A program made the translations under genes and the position numbers. Positions 1 to 8,350 of a DNA stretch of 16,836 nt are shown one piece after another (positions within the stretch are counted from its first letter, which is position 1; every line of letters begins with the position of its first letter). The notes beneath the pieces were generated by a model, which was not told the origin of the DNA, did not search any database, and saw only the letters and a program-made list of their open reading frames with translations. Origin of the DNA: Pigoraptor vietnamica (lineage: Eukaryota; Opisthokonta; Filasterea); contig CALSCQ010003224.1 in the NCBI GenBank assembly GCA_943704525.1, positions 2,501 to 19,336 on the forward strand, in the 5' to 3' direction.

Positions 1-131
1 GTCCTCCGGAATTGATACGTCAGGGGCTGATGGGGTGACAAGAAAAAAAAAGAGCGTCGCTCACCCTCCGAACCAAAGTTGTGGATGGATCTCACGAGGC
101 GGAGAATGCCCGCCGACCACTCGTCGCCCAT
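1..131 (-). CDS. N-terminus of an unrecognised protein, cut by the left edge
   Basis: The reverse strand has an ATG at 131-129 in good context (A at -3, G at +4). It opens MGDEWSAGILRLVRSIHNFG and then SE, ending at a GTGAGC donor at 64-59. A pyrimidine-rich stretch ends in CAG at 29-27, and the next exon (26 to 1) continues in frame as APDVSIPED to the edge of the window. Exon 1 is 67 nt and ends in phase 1, which the second exon completes. The implied intron (64 to 27) is only 38 nt but has a textbook polypyrimidine tract. I recognise no domain in the 31 or so visible residues. The frame is chosen because the shadow frames give no splice-compatible continuation. The gene is transcribed divergently from the transporter gene to its right. 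Short length makes this call moderate. Confidence 0.45.
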   Translation of the reverse strand, partial: MGDEWSAGILRLVRSIHNFGSEGERRSFFFLSPHQPLTYQFRR

Positions 132-844
132 GTTTGCCTACACGTGCTTTTTCTGACCGTTCCTTCAATGCAAAGTATCGTTGACGGCGTAAAAAAGTTC
201 AGTGTGCCGGCGTTGGCCACCAGCTCCCATGCCCCCATCATCTTTCTTAAAAATAGAACTTTACGGAGACGTAACAGGGGAAATCCCAGTAACAATTAGG
301 CAACTCATTACCTAATACAAGTTTGTTGCAAAATTCACCCACTTGTTCCGTATATATATTCATAGTAATGCCGCTAGAAAATCCCATACAATAATTTCTT
401 TTAATTTTTTGGTAGAAGATTTTTCTATTGAAACTTTGGTTATATATGTAATATTGATAACGAATTTCAACTTCATGAAATTTTTCCACACATGTTCTCG
501 TTATAAATAATGAATGTATGTCACCCAAAGTCTACTTAAAATCCAGACACGTACTTTGTGCGCTACTGAATTTCGAGACATCTGATTGGTCCTTTGGGTG
601 ATTACTGCACCAGCGGACACACACACACTCACACACACACACACACACACACACACGCAACAGCCACACATGTGCGCAGCGCAGACCGTACACAGACGCA
701 CATGCTCACGCACGCAGCCACAGCCACAGACATTCCGTCAGCTGGAGATCTTGACAACTTTATTATGAAAGATACTGTTATCGGTAATCTCAAACGTGAC
801 GCTCGCGTTCAGCGGACATCTATCCTCCCGCGATAACGATTCGC
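132..844. other. Intergenic region with AT-rich island and CA tract
   Basis: This is the divergent upstream region between the left-edge gene and the UPF0324-family gene. It has two parts. About 260-560 is visibly AT-rich, unlike the surrounding GC-rich DNA, and contains a reverse-strand frame open for about 93 codons (528 to 247) that I cannot assign to a family. About 616-657 is a CA dinucleotide tract. I see no convincing TATA box or other gene. Confidence 0.6.
616..657. repeat. (CA)n microsatellite
   Basis: This is a nearly uninterrupted CA run upstream of the transporter gene, flanked by CA-rich degenerate sequence to about 735. Confidence 0.9.
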
Positions 845-2913
845 ATGAACACGCCTGAAACAAGAAACAAGGCGGGAAGAAAAGAATCGAACAAGAGCAA
901 CGTCACAAGTCAACAACACATCAAGAAAAAGATGGCGCCGGTGGCCGTCGTGGAAATCCCCGACGAGACTGAGGACGTCCCGAAGCCCAAGCCGCCGACA
1001 TGGAGCAGGGCGCTCACCGCCCTCAAGCCGCTCCTTCGGTCTGAGGAGTGGTGGGCCGTGTGGGTCGGGTTCGCGTTCCTCGTCGGCATCTGGATCATCG
1101 TGCAGGTCTACCACCTTGTCGCCCCGTCCCTCCTTCCGTGGGACACGCGCTTCTGGATGGCGTACGACACGCGCCACGTCCTGATCGGCCTCCCCCTTCT
1201 CTTCGGCGCGATGGTGCTCTCGTGCGCCGTGGCGCTGTTCTTCACGAACCCGGGCAGCTTCCACGCGCGATGGATCCTCGGGCTCGTCTTCATGTGGGTG
1301 CTCGGGCTGTGCTCCAAGACCATCTCTGCGCAGAAGCTCATGCACAAGGTGGGCTTCGGCGACGCGATTTGGGCGATCGTTATCGGCATGGTCTTCTCGA
1401 ACACTGTGTGGTCGGTGCGTCGCGCCACAACGGAGAACGCGACGAGCAACCTCCCCAAGTGGCTCTCTCCCGTCGTCAAGCCCGAGTTCTACATTAAGAT
1501 TTCGGTCGTCCTCCTCCTCACGGACTTTAGCGAGATCGGGCGCCTTGGCCTCCGCGGCTTCCTCGTGGCGACGTGCGACACGGTCTTCATCATCGTGCTC
1601 ATGTACCAAGTTGGCACGCGCCTTCTCAAGATGAGTGACACGGAGACGATCGTTATGGTCGGCGGCGCGACGATCTGCGGCTCGTCGGCGGTGACGGCGA
1701 TTGTGAGCGCCATCGGGGCCCCGACGGCGACCGGACAACTCGCGATTGCTATCATGAGCATCTTCACGGTGCCGCAGATCCCTCTCCTCCCCTTCCTCTC
1801 CAAGGCGTTTGCGCTCGACTTCAACGACCAGACGGCCGGCGCGTGGATCGGCGGGTCGGTGGACAGCACGGGCGCGGTTATTGCGAGCGCGACGATCCGC
1901 AACGGACCCACCGTGAGGCAAGTGTTGCGTGTATTTCGTGTTTGTGCGTTATCGCATGTCTTTTGCGTGGACTGAAGAGTTTATTGTGAGAACATTTGTG
2001 CATAGTTGTGCGGCAGTCTCCCTTATCTGACCCTCGCTGTCCCTTCGTCCCCACAGCACGGCTGCGGTCGTAAAGATGATCCAAAACACGCTCATTGGTC
2101 CCATCATCCTCGTCATCACCGCCATTTGGCTCCGCAAGAAGGCCGCCGGTGCGTTGTGGGCCTTGTGTGTGTTCGCGTGCTTGTTTATTTTCTGTGTGCG
2201 TGCATGTGCGTATGAGTTTGTGTGTGTCCATGGTGTGTGCGTGTGAGTGCGCGTGCCCACTATTTGTGCAGGCGTCGTCATCTCCTAACTCTGTGTGCTC
2301 GCGACATCCGCAGTTGAGGAGCCCAAGGAATCAGACCCTCTGTTGGCTCCGCTCATCAAGCAGAAGACCGAGTCGGCCGAGACGACCCCCGAGCCGAAGA
2401 AGTCCGTGTGCACGCGCATCGGTGACTCGCTCCTCGTGCTGTGGGACCGCTTCCCCCGCTTTGTGCTCGGCTTCCTCATCTCGTCTATCATTCTCTCGCT
2501 TGCCGTGGCCCCTTCAGCGCGCCAGAACACGAAGGACTTTGCCTTCTTCGTCAGCGAGTGGTTCTCGGCTATCGGCTTTGTGTGAGTATTCCTCTGTGTG
2601 TGTGCGCAGCCGTTTTCTTTGCATGTATGGGCGTCTGTGTGTGGGTGAGTGGGTGGTGTGTGTGTGTGCGTGTGTGCGTGCGCCTGCATTGTGCTAATCG
2701 TTCGTCGTCCATGTCCACAGCGGCATTGGCCTTGAGCTCGACATCATGCGCTTCATCCCCAAGCTTCGCGGAAAGGGCGGTCGCGTCATTCTCCTGTACG
2801 TCCTCACACAGGCGCTCGACCTCGTCCTCACGGCCGTCGTCGCCTACCTCGCATTCACTGTTTACGGCGACAAGCCTGAGGAGACCGTCAGCAGCGTCTC
2901 TGCCAAGCACTAA
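845..2913 (+). CDS. UPF0324/YeiH-family multi-pass membrane transporter (four exons)
   Basis: The exons are 845-1917, 2057-2148, 2314-2581 and 2721-2913, giving about 541 residues; bacterial members are nearer 350. The family (Pfam Cons_hypoth698) consists of polytopic inner-membrane proteins annotated as putative sulfate exporters, with substrate poorly established. Visible family blocks are a helix pair from about residue 70 to 133, the segment around DFSEIGRLGLRGF (about 227-239), GGATICGSSAVTAI (about 273-286), GAWIGGSVDSTGAVIAS (about 332-348), TAAVVKMIQNTLIGPIILV after the first splice, and SAIGFVGIGLELD across the last splice. A hydrophilic loop of about 55 residues (about 385-440) is inserted between late helices and carries ESDPLL, an acidic dileucine pattern. 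Intron 1 joins correctly only as a GC-AG intron; introns 2 and 3 are GTGCGT and GTGAGT with CAG acceptors. Met30 at 932 has a much better initiation context than the first ATG and may be the true start. The domain assignment is firm. The membrane location in this cell (plasma membrane, plastid or lysosome) is not known. Confidence 0.85.
1918..2056 (+). other. GC-AG intron 1 of the UPF0324-family gene
   Basis: The donor reads AG|GCAAGT and the acceptor CCCCACAG|C. Only this pair gives the family-conserved junction NGPTV-S-TAAVVKM. The nearby GT dinucleotides at 1913 and 1922 leave the downstream exon in the wrong frame. GCAAGT is the usual form of the rare GC donor. Confidence 0.75.
2149..2313 (+). 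repeat. TG-rich intron 2 of the UPF0324-family gene
   Basis: This is a degenerate TG/TGCG dinucleotide intron with a GTGCGT donor and a CCGCAG acceptor, in phase 1. The third intron (2582-2720, GTGAGT to CCACAG, phase 2) has the same composition. Confidence 0.75.
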
Positions 2914-3462
2914 GACGAGTGTCACAAGAGTGCACCCTCGCGTCGATCGCACGAATTGCCTCACGTTGTCTATTTTGCTCGCACCCGCCGTCGCGGCGCA
3001 TTTTTAATTGGCCGCCAGCGATTGGCGTAGGAATTCTCGCAGCGTTAATGCGTTTTCTACTTCTTTTCCGTCTGTGCAGAGCACGAGCACACCCTCCTCA
3101 ACCGTCTCAACTCTTTCCCTCTCTGCTTTCGCACTCCTGTCGCTTCACACTATCTCTTATTTCGAATGGCGGTATAATCTCGAGTGTTGGGGCGTGTTTG
3201 TTCACGCCCCTCCGCCGAGCCGTTGTATAGCTATGGGAACGTCCCTGTTGTAGAAGAACAGGCGCGGACATGGGTCGGCGCTGGCCGTTTGGGATTGGAC
3301 GCCCCCCTCCGCTGCGTTGTCGTGACGCAGAATCATTAAAAAGAAATATTGAGAAGGAAAGTGTGGGTGTGTTGCGAAGGAAGTTGGCACCATCGTGTGA
3401 GAAGGGGGGGTAGATGAGGGCCACTAAGCATCAGGCTAAAGATGTCGGATTGGTATAACGCA
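2914..3462. other. Convergent intergenic region
   Basis: This lies between the stop codons of the UPF0324-family gene (plus strand) and the methyltransferase gene (minus strand). Frames here are low quality and inconsistent, so I read it as two 3' untranslated regions. No AATAAA is evident in the expected place on either strand. Part of it could encode an alternative C-terminus of the methyltransferase if a further short intron exists near 3515-3463. Confidence 0.55.
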
Positions 3463-5530
3463 CTAGGAGGGGTGGGGATAGGACACAGCGGACAGCGGTG
3501 AGAATGAAGACCCACAGATGTGGTTGAGAAAGGCGGCAATTGTCGCCTCGTTTCTCTGGGTCGACGCAATGTAAACGACGGCGCCGGCGGCGATGAAGAG
3601 GCGGATGGTTCGCACGAGTGCCGGCACAAGCGCAACGTCGTACACGACATCGGCCGCAAGGACCACGTCGGCGCAGAGTCGATTGGCGGTCGCTTGCGAA
3701 AACTGCGGTCCATCAGAGAGAGTGGGAACAGCAGGCAAAGTGGCACCAGCGCCAGAAGAGGCCGTTCGTAAAATGGCTAGCGGCAGGCGGAGGGTGCTTG
3801 AGGGTGTGTGCTGTAACATAGCTGCGAACAGAATGCTACTATATGCCTTTGCTATGGGCATGCTACAGGCATGTGCGAAGGGCACATGCGACCACTCACA
3901 TCAAACCAGTCCAACTCTTCGACGTCAAGAATGCCTCGCACCCCTTTCAAATCTTCCGAGCACTCGCCGCGTTCGTCGCTCGCATTCACCTCCGCGTTGT
4001 GTCGCAAGCACGCGAGCACGTGCGGGTCATAGTCGGTGAGTGTCACGTGCCTGGCGCCTGCGATGCGCGACGCCACTATCCCCGCAAAGCCGAGCCCGGC
4101 ACCGAGCTCAACCACCTGCGATGAATGGCGCACACACTCATGGGCTTGGAACGGGCGATTAAGCGCACATATTGCATAGGACACACAGACGTGCGATGTA
4201 AGGATTGGAGAGGCGATCAAGCGCACCTATTACATAGGGACACACAGACGTGCAATGTAAGGATTGGGGAGGCGCCGACGCACACATTACAGCTAGGGAA
4301 ATGCAGCCGACGAAAGGCGAGCAGAGAGGGTCATATACACTCGGGGTTAACGCACCCTTTTGGACCGAAAGAGGTCCGCGTGGGAGAGTATAAACTCGCC
4401 AAGGGAAAGGGACGCCTGTGTCGGTGGGCAGGCCATGGAAAGAAAGTTCCGAAAAGAACACAGAGTCAGGCGATCCCCGCATAAAAGTCTCCGTTCTTAC
4501 CGCCCCCCGCCTTACACGCACGCACTCGCACACAGCATACAGCGCACAATAGGACAACTCACTGACGCACCTCCCATGTTGATAACCCCGTCGTTCCGTG
4601 TGACAGTAATTGCGTCGACTCGCGAAGTGTCACGTGCGGGGCATTGGCGTCGGTGCCGCACACGTACGTCTTGTAACACCACTCAGAACTGCGTGTACAA
4701 CAAACGCAGGGTCAGAAAAACGTTGAGGAGAAAAAGTCGGTCTTGCATCCGGGAATAGAACTTATGTCCGTCAAAGATGAGAGTAGCGAACAACACGAAT
4801 GACGACAAGTGTGCTGCTACTCTGCACCCACTCTGCGGCTGTTGTGGGAAGGAATGTGACGTATGTCTCGTACAGCTCTTCGGCCACTGCTTCGCCTTCC
4901 AATTCGACCTGTGAATTCGAGTGCGCCCACGTCTGCTTAGCCGAAGCTGCATGGTTTGGAGCAGATACTTGTGTGTGCGTGGGTGTTATACGTGTGTGTT
5001 CGCGTGCGCTGTGTGCATGCATGCGTGTGCGTTGCGTGCGGGCGTGAGTCAGTGCGTGTGTGCGTTCGTTCGTGCATGCACACGAAAGTTACTATGTGTG
5101 ACACTCCGTTTGCCTAACGTATACTTCAGTATCGGAAAAAGTTGCCGCCAAACAGAATTGTGTGCGAGACTCACTTTCGCAATGAATGCCTTGAGAAACT
5201 GCCGCGTGTACTCTCGCGAGGGGGGAAAGGCGCGCGAAATGTCGCACAGCACAGTCGTGGACAGCACTGCCCTTTGAAAGCTTTCCGTAGAAGGTGTCTG
5301 ACGACGCAAGAAGACAACACAGCACAGTCAGACAGTGCACGCAGTAAAGTGATGCAAAATATACTCGAGAAATGAGTGCATTACGAACTATACGATCGAC
5401 GTGTCTTAGACTTGCGACAGAGATGTGCACGAACCTGAGCGTCACTGCAGCTCCACGCAAACGACCGCAGTGGGACCATGGCCAAGTACTGCCGTCGTAT
5501 GAGGCGCACGAGTTCGTCGGCAAGCTCCAT
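3463..5530 (-). CDS. EEF2KMT: EEF2KMT/FAM86-type eEF2-lysine methyltransferase (seven exons)
   Basis: Reverse-strand exons are 5530-5435, 5297-5175, 4908-4828, 4681-4571, 4415-4356, 4115-3900 and 3810-3463, giving about 344 residues against 330 for the human protein. In animals and fungi the enzyme uses S-adenosylmethionine to trimethylate a lysine of translation elongation factor 2 in the cytosol. The N-terminal region shows the FAM86-specific pattern LVRLIRRQYLAMVPLRSF, then PPSREYTRQFLKAFIAK and EELYE. The middle has VTLRESTQLLSHGTTGLSTW followed by LGEFILSHADLF. The SAM-binding fold then has motif I VVELGAGLG (about 158-166), the acidic loop LTDYDP (about 183-188), ELDWFD (about 224-229) and DVVLAADVVYD (about 277-287). 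The start ATG has A at -3 and G at +4. Donors are GTTCGT, GTGAGT, GTGCAG, GTGCGT, GTGCGT and GTGAGT. The exon 3 to 4 join is the weakest: the acceptor may instead lie at 4689. The C-terminal 20 or so residues do not look like the family and may be mis-spliced. Family identity is confident; the target lysine is inferred. Confidence 0.85.
4153..4270. repeat. Two-copy tandem repeat of 58-59 bp inside an intron
   Basis: Copies at about 4153-4211 and 4212-4270 share the order GGCGAT, AAGCGCAC, CATAGG, ACACACAGACGTGC and ATGTAAGGATTGG, with a handful of substitutions and a one-base insertion. The array lies wholly inside the intron between exons 5 and 6 of the methyltransferase gene (4355-4116). 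Confidence 0.85.
4965..5090. repeat. TG/TGCG-rich tract inside methyltransferase intron 2
   Basis: This is a degenerate TG dinucleotide tract with TGCATGCATGCG motifs in the intron spanning 5174-4909. On the sense strand of the gene it reads as a CA-rich tract. Confidence 0.75.
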
Positions 5531-5845
5531 GGTTGGACAAAAGAGTAAGGACGAGACCGCAGTTTCGACTTGTCGGCACTGCTCGCCTGTCCGGACAGTT
5601 CCTGTTACCTAGCCCGTGCTACCCTGCCACGGCGAATGTATGGCTATCTATTGGGGCCATAGTTAACGAATCTGCTATAGCAGCAGTCCGACGCACGGCG
5701 CACTCCAGGACAATGGCGCCCGGCATCCCGCAACGGCATTCTCTCTTCATATCCGGTACGGTGTAACTCAGTGAACTCGGCCGATGTCGCGGACGTCCGG
5801 CGCCTTCAGTAACGAATGGGTGTAGATGTGTCACAATGCGGACAG
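5531..5845. other. Upstream region of the methyltransferase gene
   Basis: No gene is recognisable here. One plus-strand frame (5533-5766) is open but has no family resemblance and no good splice partner. A perfect 12-bp palindrome, CTGTCCGGACAG, lies at 5587-5598, about 60 bp upstream of the methyltransferase start codon. Confidence 0.5.
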
Positions 5846-6701
5846 TCCCGGCATGAGGTGTTCTATTTTGACATTAACGTGGACGCCCGGCACGCAGCCT
5901 GCGCCGTCCGGCTGAGTCAGTATTATTTTTTACAGTTTCAGTAGAGCGCGGAGATCCACGATCAGCGGGGAGCCAATCGAGTCCCCGATCACGACCCGAC
6001 CCTGACCGGCGCCTGACGACGTTTGGGACATCGAGCGATAAGCTGGACGACGGCATTCTCTTCGGCGCCAACTTCTTCGCCGGCAATAGCATTCAATTTG
6101 AGGTCAGGATGTCTGAGTCCTACACTTTGCTCAGTTCTGTCAATCACCTGTCCGGGCGGCAGGTCTCTGACCGAATTCAGCGAACACACATACACGCAGC
6201 TCACGTTCATCACCCCCTCGCGGCCCGGCGCTGACCGACTCACGTTCTTGAGCGAATTGTACCCCCGCTCTGGCGAGTTCTACATTGCGCCCACCGACAT
6301 TACTCAAGACATTCGCGAGTTCGCGCCGGACGGTCGTTTCGATGTGGTGTTCACAGTGTGGAATCCGTCCAACGGCACCAACACGATCGGCACGCTGCCG
6401 CAGGAATCTGGCTTTGGCTCCGGTGCCTGGTTACGCGCCGGTTACGACGTGTTCACCCACCCAGTGCCCGTCGGCCTCGGTGCGTCCACGTTTCCTCTCT
6501 TCGGTCAGGTGGCTGCCTAGTACGCATACACGCAGGGGATAGCGCCCATCCCCGTATTCGTACGCGGCGTACGGTTACCCGGACCAGTACGTGTTTGCAA
6601 GCGAGCTCTTCAACGGCGGCGTCACGAATCCGGACACGGGCAAACTCGAGGGCTTTACCGAGAGCGTCACGAATGCCCTCGGCACTCCCACCACCAACTG
6701 A
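5846..6701 (+). pseudogene. Protein-like blocks in conflicting frames: decaying gene or gene with ultra-short introns
   Basis: Three blocks on the plus strand have protein-like composition and GC-rich third positions. Block A (about 5942-6110) includes SSDKLDDGILFGANFFAG then NSIQFEVRM. Block B (6163-6508) includes HTYTQLTFITPSRPG, LSELYPRSGEFYIAP, GRFDVVFTVWNPSNG and GYDVFTHPVPVGLG. Block C (6543-6698) includes YAAYGYPDQYVFASELFNGG and ends at a TGA at 6699-6701. A and B join in frame if 6111-6162 (52 nt, GTCTGA...GGCAG) is an intron. B and C join if 6509-6542 (34 nt, GTGGCT...ATAG) is an intron. A further possible block, with HEVFYFDINVDARHAACAVR, lies at about 5852-5911. No start codon or signal peptide is evident. 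The repeated G, N, T and aromatic residues suggest an extracellular or beta-rich protein, but I recognise no family. An AATAAA at 6772-6777 follows the stop. A truncated, frameshifted copy is as likely as a live gene. Confidence 0.4.
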
Positions 6702-6771
6702 AGTACCCACAGCCTTTGAGGTGTGCTGCGTGATAAGCCGCGTTCTTTGCGGGCGAATCGGCGAAGTAAGT

Positions 6772-6777
6772 AATAAA
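6772..6777 (+). promoter_or_regulatory. Possible polyadenylation signal AATAAA
   Basis: A canonical AATAAA lies about 70 bp after the TGA that ends the 5846-6701 coding blocks and is on the same strand. The motif is short, and no cleavage site can be seen. Confidence 0.3.
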
Positions 6778-6959
6778 CAAAGTACTCGCACTCGATGGGA
6801 GATGCTCCGACTACACAGATACAAGGAGGGACCGCGTCTAATTATAAGGTAAATTTTTTACATGGCGCCAACGTCCACGCGCGCCGGGCGTGAACACGCA
6901 CGCCACACAGAAGGAGCACGATAGACTGACGACGCACTGCGCGATTGCCATGTCGCCGA

Positions 6960-8350
6960 CTATCGCATGTGGTGCACGATGAATTCGTACGTGAGGAACA
7001 TGATGCCGGTGTTGGGGACGACTCTCAACAGGTGTGCCACGAGCCCGCCGTAGAGACCCGCTGCGCCTTCGTTCCTTGCGACGGTCGCTAGCGTGCGGAA
7101 GAAGCCGCGATACCGCGCGTGCCCATCGCGATCGACTTCGCGGAGGCGCGTGCGAACGACCTCTGCACGTAAAAACGACACGGAGAATCATTAGAGCACA
7201 GCGTTGTGTAGCAATTTCGGCGCACATTAGACCAGAGAAGAGAGATTTGATGTTCAGAACGATGGGACAGCGTTGTGCGTTACAAGTCCCAACGTGTGCG
7301 CGCAGAAATGCATTCGCACAAACAACCACAAGAGTAACACCAGCGCGGCATTGACGCGTTCCAATCGACCCATCACCCACCGTGTGGATATGTCGCGAGG
7401 GTCGCAAACAGCTTGGCCGTTCCGCCTGCCAGTAAATAGTCAACAAATACATGGTCCACCTCCGCCGTCCCCTTCGCTTCGTCCTTTCGGTACTGTCGCA
7501 TGGTCGCCTTGAACCGCTCGTACAACATAAACTGGATGCACGTCTCCGCGATCCCCGCGTACGACGCAGACAGACCCTTGTAAAAGCCGCGCATGCCCTC
7601 GTTCCGGTACACGCCCTGCACGCACTCGCTCGTCCGTCGAAACCCGGCGATAACGCGATCTGCAAGGCCGAGGTGCGCATCGGGCGCAGACAGCGCGCTC
7701 GTCTGTAATTGCAGGCGCGTCTTGACGAGCCAGATCGGGTTCGTGATGGTCGACGTGCTCACGCTCGCGACCACGCCCGAAGCGAGATGCACCGCCGTGG
7801 ACTCGGCGTTGTCGTTCAAGCGCATGAAATAGTCCTTGGCGCTCGAGTACGACGCGAAATAAATGGCGCGGCCCGGCGCGACGCCTACAATGTTTGGGAG
7901 CAAGCCGCGAAACAGACCCCCGGGACCCTCGCGGCGGTAGATCTGCGTGACCATCCCCAGCACGGTGCGCTCCGATAATGGCGGTACCCGCTGCATGCGA
8001 GTCCATCCCTTAAGGGACGGCGTCGACATCGGGTCGGCGTGTCTGTTCGAGTGATGGTGAGGCAACTTCTCGTTGAAGCGACCCGACTGCAAGCGCGTCT
8101 TCACAACCTCCAACGGGCACGTGACGATCGCGCCGAGTGTGCCTCCTACACCACCCCCGAGGAGATGAGCCCATGCTGGCGCAGCGGGCGCGACGGCCGT
8201 CGTCGTTGGCGAAGGAGGAGTGTTGGGAGTGGCGAGGGGACGCCGAGGCGCCTCGATAGCAATAGTAGTCTCCTTCGGTACTCGCAGGGAGATCATGGTG
8301 GCCACGGCGTCGTGCTCGCACGCGTCGTCGACGGGATCGAGTGTCGACAT
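6960..8350 (-). CDS. SLC25A36: Mitochondrial pyrimidine-nucleotide carrier, SLC25A33/36 (Rim2) type
   Basis: Reverse-strand exons 8350-7381 and 7162-6960 encode about 390 residues; animal members are about 310. SLC25 carriers lie in the mitochondrial inner membrane as three repeats of two helices. The SLC25A33/36 and yeast Rim2 group exchanges pyrimidine nucleotides. All three signature motifs are visible: PLEVVKTRL (from residue 79), PIWLVKTRLQ (from 195) and PHEVVRTRLRE (from 322, spanning the splice). The following EG-x4-[FY]-x-G motifs are EGPGGLFRGL, EGMRGFYKGL and EGAAGLYGGL. PHEVVRTRLRE and the short loop insertion after the first repeat fit the SLC25A33/36 group. The 218-nt intron has a GTGGGT donor and a CAG acceptor and splits the third signature in phase 1. 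The first 60 residues are a low-complexity A/P/T-rich extension that is not strongly amphipathic. The third EG motif has G where K or R is usual. Family call is very confident; substrate is inferred from subfamily. Confidence 0.92.

Noticed and set aside
809-1921. A 370-codon open frame on the reverse strand
   Set aside because: It is the antisense shadow of UPF0324-family exon 1. It is rich in R, H, E and D with no family pattern, as expected opposite GC-rich coding sequence.
3107-3424. A reverse-strand frame that could extend the methyltransferase C-terminus
   Set aside because: It could be joined through a short intron, but its later part is R/G/P-rich and unlike the family, so it is noted only as an alternative.
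6358-6852. A 164-codon plus-strand frame overlapping the 5846-6701 blocks
   Set aside because: It is S/R/T-rich shadow sequence; the overlapping frames with GC-rich third positions and aromatic residues are more protein-like.
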